Positions 23,487 to 32,416 of a stretch of DNA of 40,214 nt are shown here, one piece after another. Within the stretch, counting starts at the first letter, position 1. Each line of letters starts with the position of its first letter. Source of the DNA: Pseudanabaena sp. M085S1SP2A07QC (lineage in GTDB: Bacteria; Cyanobacteriota; Cyanobacteriia; Pseudanabaenales; Pseudanabaenaceae); NCBI GenBank assembly GCA_020404895.1, contig JADBWK010000006.1:1-40214 (forward strand), in the 5' to 3' direction. A program made the translations under genes and the position numbers. The notes below the pieces were generated by a model. That model made no database searches and was not told where the DNA came from. It saw only the letters and a program-made list of their open reading frames with translations.

Positions 23487-24566
23487 AAGACTTGGATAGT
23501 CGGTGTAACCTTTCTCATCGCCACCATAGAAAGTATTGCGATCGGGTGTATTCAAAGGTGCATTGGCTGCAAAACGCTCTACAAGATCAGGGTTGGCTAT
23601 GTAGAGACGACCAAAGGCAACCAGATCTGCCGCTCCAGATGCGATCGCAGCGTTTCCAGTCGCAAGCGTATAACCACCCGCAGTAATAATCGTGCTATTA
23701 AAAATCGGACGGAAGAAGTCAGCACCAAGATCGGGTTGATCTTCAGCCGGCCCAAATCCTTCAACTCTCGGCGCAACTAAATGTAAATAGGCAAGATTAA
23801 AGCGGTTTAGTTCCTTAACTGCATATCCAAAAGTCACAGCGCGATTGGAATCATACACGCTACCAAATGTGCCACTAGGAGAAAGTCTTACACCTACGCG
23901 ATCGCTACCCCATACACTTACAACCGCTTCTGTTACTTCCAATAATAGACGGGCGCGATTCTCAACTGAACCACCATAAATATCGGTGCGCTGATTGGTA
24001 TTATCTTGCAAGAATTGATCTAATAGATATCCATTAGCACTATGAATTTCTACTCCATCAAAGCCAGCTTCTAGAGCATTCTTTGCACCGAGGCGATATT
24101 GTTCGATGATTTGAGGAATCTCTTCTAATTCCAAAGCGCGAGGTGTGACATAGGGCTTCATGCCTGTATAGGTAAAGACTTCTCCTTCGGGTGCGATCGC
24201 TGATGGAGCAACGGGCAATTCTCCATTAGGTTGGAAATCTGGATGCGAGACCCGGCCTACATGCCAAAGCTGTAAAAAGATTTTTCCACCCTTTGCATGC
24301 ACTGCTTCGGTCACCAGTCGCCAGCCTGAGACTTGTTCATCAGAATAAATCCCTGGAGTATTTAGATATCCTTGACCCTGTGGACAAACCTGCGTCGCTT
24401 CGGTGATTAGCAATCCTGCTGAAGCCCTTTGCTGATAATGCAAGGCATTTAAAGCTGTGGGGACGTTACCATCAGCAGCACGATTGCGAGTTAAAGGAGC
24501 CATCACAATCCGATTGGGCAATGTATAACGACCGAGCTTAACCGAAGAGAGAAGAGGAGCGCTCAT
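23484..24566 (-). CDS. Old yellow enzyme-type NADH:flavin oxidoreductase
   Basis: This 360-residue FMN enzyme of the OYE/NemA class reduces activated C=C bonds of quinones, enones or nitro compounds. Seen are LPNRIVMAPLTRNRA, LQLWHVGRVSHPD, the active-site set H175-x2-N178-x-Y180 (GVEIHSANGYLLDQF), RLSPSGTFG, and the FMN phosphate site near ITAGGY...LVAFGRLYIANPDLV. It is divergent from an ArsR regulator, a common pairing in which the regulator senses electrophiles. Its TGA stop lies within the IS605 end remnant. Confidence 0.94.
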   Translation of the reverse strand: MSAPLLSSVKLGRYTLPNRIVMAPLTRNRAADGNVPTALNALHYQQRASAGLLITEATQVCPQGQGYLNTPGIYSDEQVSGWRLVTEAVHAKGGKIFLQLWHVGRVSHPDFQPNGELPVAPSAIAPEGEVFTYTGMKPYVTPRALELEEIPQIIEQYRLGAKNALEAGFDGVEIHSANGYLLDQFLQDNTNQRTDIYGGSVENRARLLLEVTEAVVSVWGSDRVGVRLSPSGTFGSVYDSNRAVTFGYAVKELNRFNLAYLHLVAPRVEGFGPAEDQPDLGADFFRPIFNSTIITAGGYTLATGNAAIASGAADLVAFGRLYIANPDLVERFAANAPLNTPDRNTFYGGDEKGYTDYPSL

Positions 24567-24580
24567 AGGAATAATGGGAG

Positions 24581-24634
24581 GTTGTGTAAATTTCTATTGT
24601 TCGATTATATGCGAACAATAGAAATTTACACAAC
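24581..24634. promoter_or_regulatory. 23-bp inverted repeat between the OYE and ArsR genes
   Basis: Arms at 24581-24603 and 24612-24634 are perfect and surround ATTATATG; the centre reads TTCG-ATTATATG-CGAA. It starts 14 bases from the OYE start codon. It could include the ArsR operator or form a hairpin in the OYE leader. Confidence 0.55.
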
Positions 24635-24640
24635 ATTATG

Positions 24641-24693
24641 AGAAAATTAAGACAATCAAAATAGCAGAGCTATTTTGATTGTCTTAATTTTCT
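24641..24693. repeat. 25-bp perfect hairpin in the arsR leader
   Basis: Arms at 24641-24665 and 24669-24693 pair perfectly around AGA, 13 bases before the arsR start codon. A stable hairpin there could influence translation or stop antisense transcription. Confidence 0.7.
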
Positions 24694-24705
24694 CGGCTTT
24701 TTGTA

Positions 24706-25008
24706 ATGCGTCAATATCATCATCCCGATCGCGACAATATTTCTTTAACTGATGTTCTCTACGGACTCAGCGATCCAACTCGCTTACAAATTGTCAAAAT
24801 GTTGGCAACAAAAAAAGAGATTACCTGCGGCGAATTTTGTTTGGAAATGAGCAAATCTACTCAGTCTCACCACTATAAGGTTTTGCGAGATACAGGGCTT
24901 ATGTATACGCGATTAGAAGGCACTCAACATTATAATTCTCTACGTCGAGAGGATTTAGATGCAAGGTTTCCCAATTTACTAAATTCTATTTTGGATGCAA
25001 TCAATTAA
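24706..25008 (+). CDS. ArsR-family regulator
   Basis: This 100-residue winged helix protein has the ArsR core YGLSDPTRLQIVKMLATKKEITCGEFCLEMSKSTQSHHYKVLRDTGLMYTRLEGTQHYNSL. The single cysteine in ITCGEFC plus a second one two residues on from FC could sense thiol-reactive molecules; no classical arsenic CVC motif is seen. It is divergent from the old yellow enzyme gene, which it probably controls. Its last codons form part of the following hairpin. Confidence 0.92.
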   Translation: MRQYHHPDRDNISLTDVLYGLSDPTRLQIVKMLATKKEITCGEFCLEMSKSTQSHHYKVLRDTGLMYTRLEGTQHYNSLRREDLDARFPNLLNSILDAIN

Positions 25009-25041
25009 AACCTCCACTTTGTGGAGGTTTTAATTGATTGC
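24997..25041 (+). terminator. Terminator of arsR, arm includes the stop codon
   Basis: Arms at 24997-25017 and 25021-25041 are perfect over 21 bp around TTT. The left arm begins in the third-last codons of arsR and includes TAA. Confidence 0.8.
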
Positions 25042-25080
25042 TGGATAAATACTCCTTTCCCGCTCAAAGATTAGCGTTGC

Positions 25081-25125
25081 AGCCTAGATTAAAGGCGGCG
25101 CTTTGCGCCGCCTTTAATCTAGGCT
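25081..25125 (-). terminator. Terminator of the carbonic anhydrase gene, arm includes the stop codon
   Basis: Arms at 25081-25101 and 25105-25125 are perfect over 21 bp around TTT with GGCGGCGC at the core. The arm next to the gene covers its TAG stop and the last alanine codon. Confidence 0.8.
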
Positions 25126-25910
25126 GAACCGCGATAGATGCGATGTGCTTGCTCTGGAGACATCCATGAAGGTAAATCTCCAACATTTTTAGGCTCTACT
25201 TGCTGTGAACCATTCTGATATGCCGATGGAATGGGAGGGGCATCAGTATGGGCAAAGTTTTCGCTTGACGAGCCGTTGGGATTAGCTAATAAGGTTTGCG
25301 GAACCTCAAAATCATCAGTTTCAGGATTGTAGGCAAGTACTTCACCAGTCTCAATGTCATAGATCCAGCCATAAATGGACATCTTATTTTGATGCAATTT
25401 CGAGCGAATTACGGGATAGGTTTTCAGGTTTTCAATTTGAGTGACGACATTCTCCGCCATCGTAATTGCTAAAAGCTCTTCACCTTTAATATCAGCATAA
25501 TTTTCTTGGATTAAGCGGCGCGTTGACTCAGCATGTTGTAGCCATTCATAGACCAGTGGCATTTCGGTTCTCAGCTTTTCTAGCTTGAGCAAGCCTTTCA
25601 TCGCACCACAGTTAGAATGTCCGCAAATAATTACTTGCTCAATGCCCAGCACATGGATCGCATATTCGATCGCAGCGCCTTCGCCGCCATTAGCTGCCCC
25701 AAAGGGCGGTACTAAATTCCCTGCATTACGAATTACAAACAGTTCGCCAACACCTGACTGAGTAATGAGATGCGGCACAATTCGCGAATCGGAGCAAGTG
25801 ATAAACAATACTCGCGGTTTTTGTCCTTCGGCAAGTTGTTCAAAAATCTCTTGATTAGCAGGGAAATAGGACGATTGAAACTTGTGTAAACCCTTTAGTA
25901 GCTTTCTCAT
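25119..25910 (-). CDS. ccaA: Beta-carbonic anhydrase, carboxysomal CcaA type
   Basis: This 263-residue beta-type enzyme interconverts bicarbonate and CO2, probably inside the carboxysome. Zinc ligands C39, H98 and C101 and the D41/R43 pair (CSDSR) are present, as is IRNAGNLVPP. A C-terminal extension of about 70 residues ends LPSWMSPEQAHRIYRGSA, like the tail of cyanobacterial CcaA that attaches it to the CcmM shell complex. It is monocistronic with its own terminator. Confidence 0.93.
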   Translation of the reverse strand: MRKLLKGLHKFQSSYFPANQEIFEQLAEGQKPRVLFITCSDSRIVPHLITQSGVGELFVIRNAGNLVPPFGAANGGEGAAIEYAIHVLGIEQVIICGHSNCGAMKGLLKLEKLRTEMPLVYEWLQHAESTRRLIQENYADIKGEELLAITMAENVVTQIENLKTYPVIRSKLHQNKMSIYGWIYDIETGEVLAYNPETDDFEVPQTLLANPNGSSSENFAHTDAPPIPSAYQNGSQQVEPKNVGDLPSWMSPEQAHRIYRGSA

Positions 25911-25959
25911 ATACCAGTGTTGACGTAGGATGCAGCAATTTATTGCTTATTGTTTAGTG

Positions 25960-26050
25960 TATAGCGGTTTGCGCTCTAGCTAAAACCAAATCATAATTTA
26001 AAAGCCTTGCTAAGCAAGGCTTTTAAATTATCAAACTTGAGCAATTGTGC
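25960..26050 (+). mobile_element. TACAGC-type MITE, diverged copy 4
   Basis: It starts TATAGCGGTTTGCGCTC, contains a perfect 17-bp hairpin (25994-26010 with 26014-26030, loop TAA), and ends CTTGAGCAATTGTGCA. It keeps the order of tag, palindrome and ATTG end of copies 2 and 3 but is shorter and degraded. The hairpin is upstream of ccaA, so it is not a terminator for that gene. Confidence 0.5.
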
Positions 26051-26084
26051 ACCACATCGATCGCGTCAACTGAAAGCCTAGTTT

Positions 26085-26189
26085 TATAACAATTCCCAAA
26101 AGTGTGGCAACATTTCTGTGAATTAAAACCCAAACCCTGTAAGGGTTTTAAATGCACAAAATTGCTACGCCATTTTGTGCTTTGGTATT
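26085..26189 (-). mobile_element. TTATACCA-type MITE, diverged copy 2
   Basis: Its reverse complement matches 263-369: ACCAAA, a CACAAAATGGC hairpin, TTTAAAACCCTTACAGGGTTTGG-like sequence and TTTTAATTCAC. The outer end is eroded. Together with the previous element it fills most of the gap between ccaA and the acyltransferase gene. Confidence 0.6.
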
Positions 26190-26327
26190 CATCGATAGGA
26201 GATCGCCATTCTTCAAACATCAATAGCTCTTTGGCTGAAATGATTATTTAGTTTGTAAAAAAAGCTAAAATCGCGGAGATACGCTTTGCGTGTTTTAATT
26301 CGTATTGCTGTACACACAAAGGAAATC

Positions 26328-27713
26328 ATGGCAGTAGATCTGACTCGCGTTCAACCACCTCTCAAAGTTTATCCGCCCAAAGCCAATCAATTCATATTAA
26401 AAATCATACGAATATTAACGCCATTTTGGCTGCGGTGGCAATGTGGCATCAAGCAGATTGAAACCCGCTATATTGATCGCCTTGTTGAATCCACAAAAAA
26501 GTTTCAGGATGGCAAAGCTCGTTATATGCTTGCTTTTCGGCATCCCACCACGGATGATCCCTTTGCGATGTTGTATCTGCTTGCCTACGCTGTGCCAGAA
26601 GAGGCAAGAGATATGGGCATCAAGTTAACGACATTGCCCCATAGCGGGTTTGTGTACGATCGCGGCATTTCTCTATGGGCTGGAGATTACGTCAATTGGT
26701 TATTTCCAGCATTAGGAGGGATTTCTATTTTTCGCGGTAAGCTCGATCGCTTCGCACTAAGTTGGATGCGCAAACAAATTACGCATGGTGATGTACCTCT
26801 TTCGATGGCTCCTGAAGGTGGCACAAATGGCAAAAGTGAAACAGTTGCCGAACTAGAACCAGGGATCGCTCAGATTGGATTTTGGGCTGCCGAGGATTTG
26901 CACAAAGAAGGGCGGACAGAGGAAATGTTAATCATTCCTGTGGGGATTCAATACGAATATTCGACTCAGGCTTGGGGGAAAATTGATCAAACAATCATCA
27001 CGATTGAAAAAGAATGTGGAATTATTAAACCCGCGATTACGCCTGATAACCGCTATCAAAGACTTTACGATTTGGGTAGTTATCTAGTGAAATGGGTTAG
27101 CGATTATTACAAATCTTTCTACGGCAACTATGCCAAAATTAACAGCGAAAATACCAATCGCGATAATTTAGCCGCAAATTTGGAGGAACTAGCAGATCGC
27201 ATTTTGAGTGTTGCGGAAATGAGTTTTGGGATCAAGGCAAAGGGTTCACCGATCGATCGCTGCCGTCGTCTTGAACAAGCTGGTTGGGATCGGATCTTTC
27301 GTAATGACATTCAGGATATTGAAAAATTATCTGGGGTGGAGCGTGGCTTTGCTGATCAATTAGCGCTCGAAGCGAGCTATAGCAACTGGCATATGCGAAT
27401 CGCTGAAAGTATCATCGGTGTCACCAGTGACTATGTCCGCCAACATCCTAGTCCTAGTCGCTATATTGAAGTTTTGAAATTAATGTGGAGCGTGTTACAG
27501 CGCGTCACTGAGCGAAATCAAGATTCTGCTTTTAAAGAAACTCCTAATTTTGGCGATCGCAAATTAACGATCTCAGTTGCCGAACCCTTATCAGTGTCAG
27601 ATCGTCTAGCCGAATATCAATCTAGTCGCGCCGCCTCCAAGGAATGCACCCGCAAACTTACTGAGGATATACATCGTGCGATGAAAGATTTGGTCGTGCC
27701 ATCAGTAATGTAA
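26328..27713 (+). CDS. PlsC-type acyltransferase domain protein
   Basis: This 461-residue protein has a PlsC-like glycerolipid acyltransferase core. The HX4D-type motif is RHPTTDDPF, a GISIFRGKLDRF block follows, and then APEGGTNGKSETV as the EGT-type motif. A long C-terminal part of unknown role follows. It probably acylates a lysophosphatidate or similar lipid at the membrane. I chose the ATG at 26328, which has AAAGGA upstream, over a TTG at 26286. Confidence 0.85.
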   Translation: MAVDLTRVQPPLKVYPPKANQFILKIIRILTPFWLRWQCGIKQIETRYIDRLVESTKKFQDGKARYMLAFRHPTTDDPFAMLYLLAYAVPEEARDMGIKLTTLPHSGFVYDRGISLWAGDYVNWLFPALGGISIFRGKLDRFALSWMRKQITHGDVPLSMAPEGGTNGKSETVAELEPGIAQIGFWAAEDLHKEGRTEEMLIIPVGIQYEYSTQAWGKIDQTIITIEKECGIIKPAITPDNRYQRLYDLGSYLVKWVSDYYKSFYGNYAKINSENTNRDNLAANLEELADRILSVAEMSFGIKAKGSPIDRCRRLEQAGWDRIFRNDIQDIEKLSGVERGFADQLALEASYSNWHMRIAESIIGVTSDYVRQHPSPSRYIEVLKLMWSVLQRVTERNQDSAFKETPNFGDRKLTISVAEPLSVSDRLAEYQSSRAASKECTRKLTEDIHRAMKDLVVPSVM

Positions 27714-27740
27714 AACAAACCACTTTTAAGCATTTAGCTA

Positions 27741-27817
27741 GATCCCCCCCCAGCCCCCCTTGTAAAGGGGGGAGAATTTTTATTCTTCCCCCTTTACAAG
27801 GGGGATTGAGGGGGATC
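27741..27817. repeat. GATCCCCC palindromic repeat, copy 2
   Basis: This 77-bp palindrome is of the same family as 20125-20200, with GATCCCCC ends and an AGAATTTTTATTCT centre. It lies between the convergent acyltransferase and tsaD genes, where it may also end transcription from both sides. Confidence 0.85.
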
Positions 27818-27833
27818 TCTTAGAGTTTTTTAT

Positions 27834-28859
27834 TTACGTATACAGACTTTGACAATCTTCGAGATTGAGGCGCGATCGCGTTGCAATATTCATTGACGAA
27901 GTTTCGCCACGAGCGAGATGAATAGCTCCTGCACAGCCAATCATCGCGGCATTGTCCGTACATAAGCTCAAAGGCGGAAAAACTGCCCGAATGCCATGCT
28001 CTGTGGCATTGGTCACAAGTCGCGATCGCAATGCACTATTTGCCGCCACACCGCCAACTGCCACGATTGTCGATAAGTTGTGTTCAACTGCACATTTAAC
28101 CGTGCGAGTTACTAGAGCTGTAGCGACTGTTTCTTGAAAACTGGCAGCAATATCCGCGATCGGTAACTCTTCGCCATTGGGACTAAGTTTTTGGGTTAAG
28201 CGCAATACTGCGGTTTTTAAACCGCTAAAGCTAGAGTCATAGGGGAAATCAGGAATGCGTCCTTGCGGTAATTTGTATGTCTTGGGATCTCCCGTGATCG
28301 CAATCTTGTCAATTGCTGGCCCCCCTGGATAGCCCAAACCTAGCAAACGCGCAACTTTATCAAATGCTTCACCAGCAGCATCATCGCGAGTTTTGCCCAT
28401 TACCTGATAGTCGGTATAGTCCTTGACTAAAATAATGCTGCTATGTCCACCTGAAACTAATAGACATAAAAATGGTGGCTCTAAAGTTGGATCAGCCAAT
28501 AAAGCTGAACAGATATGGCCCTCAAGGTGATGCACCGCTATCAGAGGCTTTTTGTGCAACATCGCCAAGGTTTTTGCAGCAGTCACGCCGATCATCAGCG
28601 AACCAATTAGCCCAGGGGCAGTCGTCACCGCAATCCCGTCAATCTCAGCCCATGTTTTTCCTGATTCGCGATAGGCAAGTGCGATCGCAGGATTAATCGT
28701 CTCCACATGTTGCCGTGCTGCAATCTCAGGCACAACGCCGCCATAAAGCGCATGGGTTAAAATTTGCGATGAAACTACGCTACTAAGAATTTGGCGATCG
28801 CATACAACTGCCGCCGCAGTTTCATCACAGCTAGATTCGATCGCAAGAATAGTTGGCAT
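27834..28859 (-). CDS. tsaD: tRNA N6-threonylcarbamoyladenosine synthase TsaD
   Basis: This 341-residue Kae1/TsaD enzyme transfers the threonylcarbamoyl group to A37 of tRNAs reading ANN codons. It begins [16 protein letters not shown], carries the metal-binding H111-x3-H115 (HHLEGH), and has [38 protein letters not shown] and [13 protein letters not shown]. It is divergent from psaF, an arrangement common in cyanobacteria. Confidence 0.96.
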   Translation of the reverse strand: MPTILAIESSCDETAAAVVCDRQILSSVVSSQILTHALYGGVVPEIAARQHVETINPAIALAYRESGKTWAEIDGIAVTTAPGLIGSLMIGVTAAKTLAMLHKKPLIAVHHLEGHICSALLADPTLEPPFLCLLVSGGHSSIILVKDYTDYQVMGKTRDDAAGEAFDKVARLLGLGYPGGPAIDKIAITGDPKTYKLPQGRIPDFPYDSSFSGLKTAVLRLTQKLSPNGEELPIADIAASFQETVATALVTRTVKCAVEHNLSTIVAVGGVAANSALRSRLVTNATEHGIRAVFPPLSLCTDNAAMIGCAGAIHLARGETSSMNIATRSRLNLEDCQSLYT

Positions 28860-28872
28860 TACTAAACAAAAT

Positions 28873-28917
28873 TTAAGATGATCTAACTGCCGCGATGCGG
28901 CAGTTAGATCATCTTAA
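28873..28917. repeat. 21-bp perfect hairpin in the tsaD-psaF divergent region
   Basis: Arms at 28873-28893 and 28897-28917 pair perfectly around GAT with a CTGCCGC core. It lies in the tsaD leader, 14 bases from its ATG, so it cannot terminate either neighbouring gene in the sense direction. Confidence 0.7.
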
Positions 28918-29052
28918 TTGATAATTTACTTTACAGGATGTGAAGATTGCTTTACCAAGGCGCGATCGCTGATATAGGATCTGAGGCTAAGTTCTCAAAC
29001 GAAAATCTCGTTATTTTTGCCTATCTTATCAAAGGTAAATTAAGGTCAGTCC

Positions 29053-29628
29053 ATGAAAAGACTTTTTGCTCTCATTCTAGTTATTAGCCTGTGGTTTGGC
29101 GTTAGCCTTGCTGCAACCCCTGCTGCATACGCAGAATTCTCATTCAATGCGTTGACTCCCTGTGCAACCTCCTCTGCGTTTCAAGATCGCTTGCAAACTG
29201 AAGTTGATGGTTATACAGCCCGTCTAGCTAACTTCAAAGCTGGTAGCGGTCCTGCTGAATACCTCAAAGGTAAAGTTGCCCAAACTGAAGCTCGTTTTGC
29301 AAAATATGCTAACTCTGGCTTACTTTGCGGCGAAGATGGCTTACCTCACTTGATCAGCGATGGTCGTTGGAGTCATGCTGGCGAATTCACCATTCCCGCC
29401 TTGATGTTTCTATTCATCACTGGTTGGATCGGCTGGGTTGGTCGTGCTTATCTGATTGCAATTCGTAAAGATCCAGCAACTGCGACTCAAAAGGAAATCA
29501 TCATCGATCTTCCTCTTGCTATTAAATGTATGTTGACTGGCTTTGCATGGCCCCTTGCCGCGCTCAAAGAGTTTGGCACTGGCGAACTGTTGGCTCCTGA
29601 AAATGAAGTTACCGTTTCGCCTCGCTAG
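29053..29628 (+). CDS. psaF: Photosystem I subunit III (plastocyanin/cyt c6 docking)
   Basis: This 191-residue PsaF precursor has a signal peptide to about residue 27 (TPAAYA), the luminal [11 protein letters not shown] start, [23 protein letters not shown], the membrane segment [22 protein letters not shown], and the C-terminal [23 protein letters not shown] and ENEVTVSPR. The mature part is about 20 residues longer than the Synechocystis protein as I recall it, with extra sequence around residues 50-75 ([19 protein letters not shown]). psaJ follows after 101 bases. Confidence 0.97.
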   Translation: MKRLFALILVISLWFGVSLAATPAAYAEFSFNALTPCATSSAFQDRLQTEVDGYTARLANFKAGSGPAEYLKGKVAQTEARFAKYANSGLLCGEDGLPHLISDGRWSHAGEFTIPALMFLFITGWIGWVGRAYLIAIRKDPATATQKEIIIDLPLAIKCMLTGFAWPLAALKEFGTGELLAPENEVTVSPR

Positions 29629-29729
29629 TTTATAAATCTAGCGATCGCTTTGCTAACTTTTCCTGAGTGTTGCGACAGGTGTTTTAGCACTCTGGGAAAA
29701 AATCAAAACTATCTAAAAGGAGAACTCCA

Positions 29730-29846
29730 TTGAACGGCTTTTTATCTTCTGCTCCTGTCTTGGCTGCTGTATGGCTCACAATCACCGCCGGTGTATTGAT
29801 CGAAGCTAACCGATTATTCCCTGACACCTTAACATTTCCTTTCTAA
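29730..29846 (+). CDS. psaJ: Photosystem I subunit IX
   Basis: This 38-residue protein starts at TTG, with AAGGAG seven bases ahead. It reads [20 protein letters not shown] and continues [18 protein letters not shown]. It matches PsaJ, a single-span membrane subunit with a short luminal N-terminus and the E-x-N-R-x-x-P-D segment that binds pigment. It lies beside PsaF in the complex, and the genes are co-transcribed. It was missed by length-based gene finding because it is short. Confidence 0.93.
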   Translation: MNGFLSSAPVLAAVWLTITAGVLIEANRLFPDTLTFPF

Positions 29847-29903
29847 ATCTTTAGAAGCTTTAACTTAAGAGCAATGCTTTTAAGCTAAAAATATAGATCG
29901 TAA

Positions 29904-29946
29904 AACAAAAAGAGCTAGGGCGTTTAACGCCCTAGCTCTTTTTGTT
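29904..29946 (+). terminator. Terminator of psaF-psaJ
   Basis: Arms of 21 bp at 29904-29924 and 29926-29946 pair perfectly, with A and T tails on the outside, a form able to work on both strands. Confidence 0.88.
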
Positions 29947-29989
29947 CTCTATGTTACTGCGTGCAAATTTTGACTAGGACGCAAAACCA

Positions 29990-30030
29990 AAAAAAGGAAT
30001 GGCGGCGCAAAGCACCGTCATTCCTTTTTT
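29990..30030 (-). terminator. Terminator of phoX
   Basis: Arms at 29990-30008 and 30012-30030 pair with two mismatches around AAA; A6/T6 outer tails give the U tract on the minus strand, 16 bases after the phoX stop. Confidence 0.8.
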
Positions 30031-30045
30031 ATAGGGGCTGGAAGT

Positions 30046-32277
30046 TTAAATAGAACTGTTATCAATCTTACGAATGGCAACTACCGCAGGCTTAGGGGGA
30101 TCATTTAGCTTTAGTGTTGGCCAATTGGAACCAATGGGAACCTTACGGGTTTGCGTAAACTCTTTGCCATTAGTGGTTCTCATCGCAAATTTACGGGATT
30201 CAAATGCCATATTATTGCGCGTACCATTGATTTCCCCTGGGTGCTGCACTGCTAAGAAAAGCGTCTGTTGATCGCTGGAGAAAAAAGGACCTGTGGTTTC
30301 GGATTCCATTGGACCAAATCCAAATAGAAATGCTTTGCCCGTATCTGCACCAGAGGTTGGTACAAACCAAATCGAACTGTTGCCGTAAAGTCCGCGTAAA
30401 TTTGATTGACTAACAGGTTTTCCATCTTTGTCTTGGCGACTAGGAACAGCGCGATTGTACTTGTCACTGGACGTATCAGTTACCATCCAAAGATGTCCGC
30501 CACGATCAATTACTAGGTTGTCAGGATTGGTAAAACCAAGCCCCCCTTCGGCAGGTTCACCACCTGTGGCAATCATCGACCATTTGAAGTTCATCGCCTC
30601 AGGCTTATTGCTTTCTTCATTTAAACGCATGATCCAGCCATATTCGTACGCCTTGCCATCTTTACCCTTAAAGATGCGTAAATCTGGGCTACCATCACTG
30701 GCACTAGCTGAACCTGAAGTAAAGGCAATAAATAATGTCCCATCTGTAGCCACTTCAGTGTCTTCAGGACGCGCTGTACAGGTTGCTCCAACGGCATTAG
30801 CTGCATAGTGGGCATCGATCAAAATTGCGCCTTGCTTCTCACGATCACTACCAACATATAGATCCCCTAAAGTTTTGAATTTGGATCTAAACTCCGCAAT
30901 CTCCTCTTCTTTAGTTGCATTAAAAATTCCACCTTCAGGACGTTTAGGCAGAGGCAACATTTTTCCTGCGAGGACATCGATTTTGTGAGGATTGATAGGG
31001 GTTAGAGGATTTAGACCAATCCAGCTACCAGTCCCATCGGCATTAAACTTGGCTGCATAAAGCATTCCCGATTCCAAAAGTTTAGAATTTGCCTTGTCTT
31101 TAGGGTCTGAAACAAGCCCTTTACTGACAAATTTATAGAGATGTCCACCACGGCGATCGCAGCCAGAATAAAATACTAAAGGCTTACCCGCTTCGGCACG
31201 AATACCCACAGCTTCATGGCGATAGCGTCCTAACCAAGTATGCTTAGTACCAAAATCATCAGGATTGGCTGGATCGATCTCCACAATCCAGCCATACTTA
31301 TTACCCGCTAGCCCAAATACATTAGCAATGCCAACTAGTTCATTGTCGTATTTGGTAAACTTCTTTTTGCTAGGTGAGAGGGAAGTTCCATCGGGCATTA
31401 CCTCCTCTGGTACAAAATATTGATAGTTCTCTTCAGCGCTGAATACAGTTCCCCAAGGAGTAGTCCCGCCAGCACAGTTATTAAATGTGCCGATAATGCG
31501 ATCGCCAAGTTTATCGGTATAGCCTAAACCCTTAACCTTACGGAAAATTTCCACTGCTGCACCTGTTGACTTGAGGTATCGCCCATCTTCTAACCCTGAG
31601 ATCCCAGTTATACGACGGTCAGCTTTAGAATTAGTGCGCTCCCATTTGCCATCGTCATTACGCTTTACCGAAATTACGCCAATACCAAGATCGATCAAGG
31701 CTTCTTTGGAGATCAATTTAATTTTGTCTTTGAGTGGATTACTGTCCGCTAATGACCAAGCATCAATATCTTTGCTACCCATAGCTTTGAGTTGATCAGC
31801 TACTTCAGCAAATGGCAAAGACTTACCAATGACTTGGGAGAAAGATTGTTCCCAAGGAATGCTGCTGATGTATTCAAAATTGACGGTTAGATAACCTTCA
31901 TTTTTACTGGTTTCAACCAGCGATAAATAATCATTGTTATAGCCAAATCGCGAGTCTCCAACGGGATCACCCCATGTTGCGATCACATCATAGACAAATC
32001 CTTCAGGAAGAACTAGATTGTCAATTACTTCAGCATTTTTGTAAGCCTGACTCTGTTTTGATGGATCGATCATGTCCGTGAGCAAGGGCATTACGCCCTT
32101 AGTAGGCTTGAAGCTCAGCTTTGAGGATGTTGCTGCAAAAGCCTCATTGCCTGTCTCATAATCCATAAAAGGCATGGAAAATTTGAGGATTTGGCGATCG
32201 CGGGGAGATGCACCAAGCAGCACCGCGCCACTAATTCCACCAATAAAAGTTAGGAAATCTCTGCGATTAATGGTCAT
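30046..32277 (-). CDS. phoX: PhoX-type alkaline phosphatase, Tat-exported
   Basis: This 743-residue DUF839/PhoX enzyme releases phosphate from organic esters outside the cell, using calcium and iron. The N-terminus NRRDFLTFIGGISGAVLLGAS is a twin-arginine signal. Typical blocks are NFEYIS, FGYNNDYLSL, NNCAGGTTPWGTVFSAEENY, WLGRYRHEAVGI and DNLVIDRGGHLWMVTD. It is divergent from a secreted FAD oxidoreductase across a PHO box, so it should be induced by phosphate starvation through PhoB. Confidence 0.95.
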   Translation of the reverse strand: MTINRRDFLTFIGGISGAVLLGASPRDRQILKFSMPFMDYETGNEAFAATSSKLSFKPTKGVMPLLTDMIDPSKQSQAYKNAEVIDNLVLPEGFVYDVIATWGDPVGDSRFGYNNDYLSLVETSKNEGYLTVNFEYISSIPWEQSFSQVIGKSLPFAEVADQLKAMGSKDIDAWSLADSNPLKDKIKLISKEALIDLGIGVISVKRNDDGKWERTNSKADRRITGISGLEDGRYLKSTGAAVEIFRKVKGLGYTDKLGDRIIGTFNNCAGGTTPWGTVFSAEENYQYFVPEEVMPDGTSLSPSKKKFTKYDNELVGIANVFGLAGNKYGWIVEIDPANPDDFGTKHTWLGRYRHEAVGIRAEAGKPLVFYSGCDRRGGHLYKFVSKGLVSDPKDKANSKLLESGMLYAAKFNADGTGSWIGLNPLTPINPHKIDVLAGKMLPLPKRPEGGIFNATKEEEIAEFRSKFKTLGDLYVGSDREKQGAILIDAHYAANAVGATCTARPEDTEVATDGTLFIAFTSGSASASDGSPDLRIFKGKDGKAYEYGWIMRLNEESNKPEAMNFKWSMIATGGEPAEGGLGFTNPDNLVIDRGGHLWMVTDTSSDKYNRAVPSRQDKDGKPVSQSNLRGLYGNSSIWFVPTSGADTGKAFLFGFGPMESETTGPFFSSDQQTLFLAVQHPGEINGTRNNMAFESRKFAMRTTNGKEFTQTRKVPIGSNWPTLKLNDPPKPAVVAIRKIDNSSI

Positions 32278-32357
32278 GTTTTTAATAATTTCCTGATGCT
32301 ATGGCTGTAGCCAAGCTCAAGAGAGAGTTTGTCAATGCCTCTAACTCTAGCGTCATG

Positions 32358-32387
32358 AGTTTAAGGCAAGGTAAACTTATGGTTAGG
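32358..32387 (-). promoter_or_regulatory. PHO box with three 8-bp units at 11-bp spacing
   Basis: On the minus strand the units are CCTAACCA, GTTTACCT and CTTAAACT, separated by 3 bases each (starts at plus positions 32358, 32369 and 32380). This fits the cyanobacterial Pho box of repeated CTTAACCT-like octamers. It lies 80 bases upstream of phoX. Confidence 0.8.
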
Positions 32388-32416
32388 ATATGTTGCAATC
32401 TAAAAAATTTACCCTA

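Noticed and set aside
28873-28917. Hairpin as a terminator of tsaD or psaF
   Set aside because: It lies upstream of both divergently transcribed genes.
32390-32416. ATG at 32390 as start of the FAD oxidoreductase
   Set aside because: The PHO box ends three bases before it, leaving no room for a leader or ribosome site; the ATG at 32417 begins a good signal peptide.
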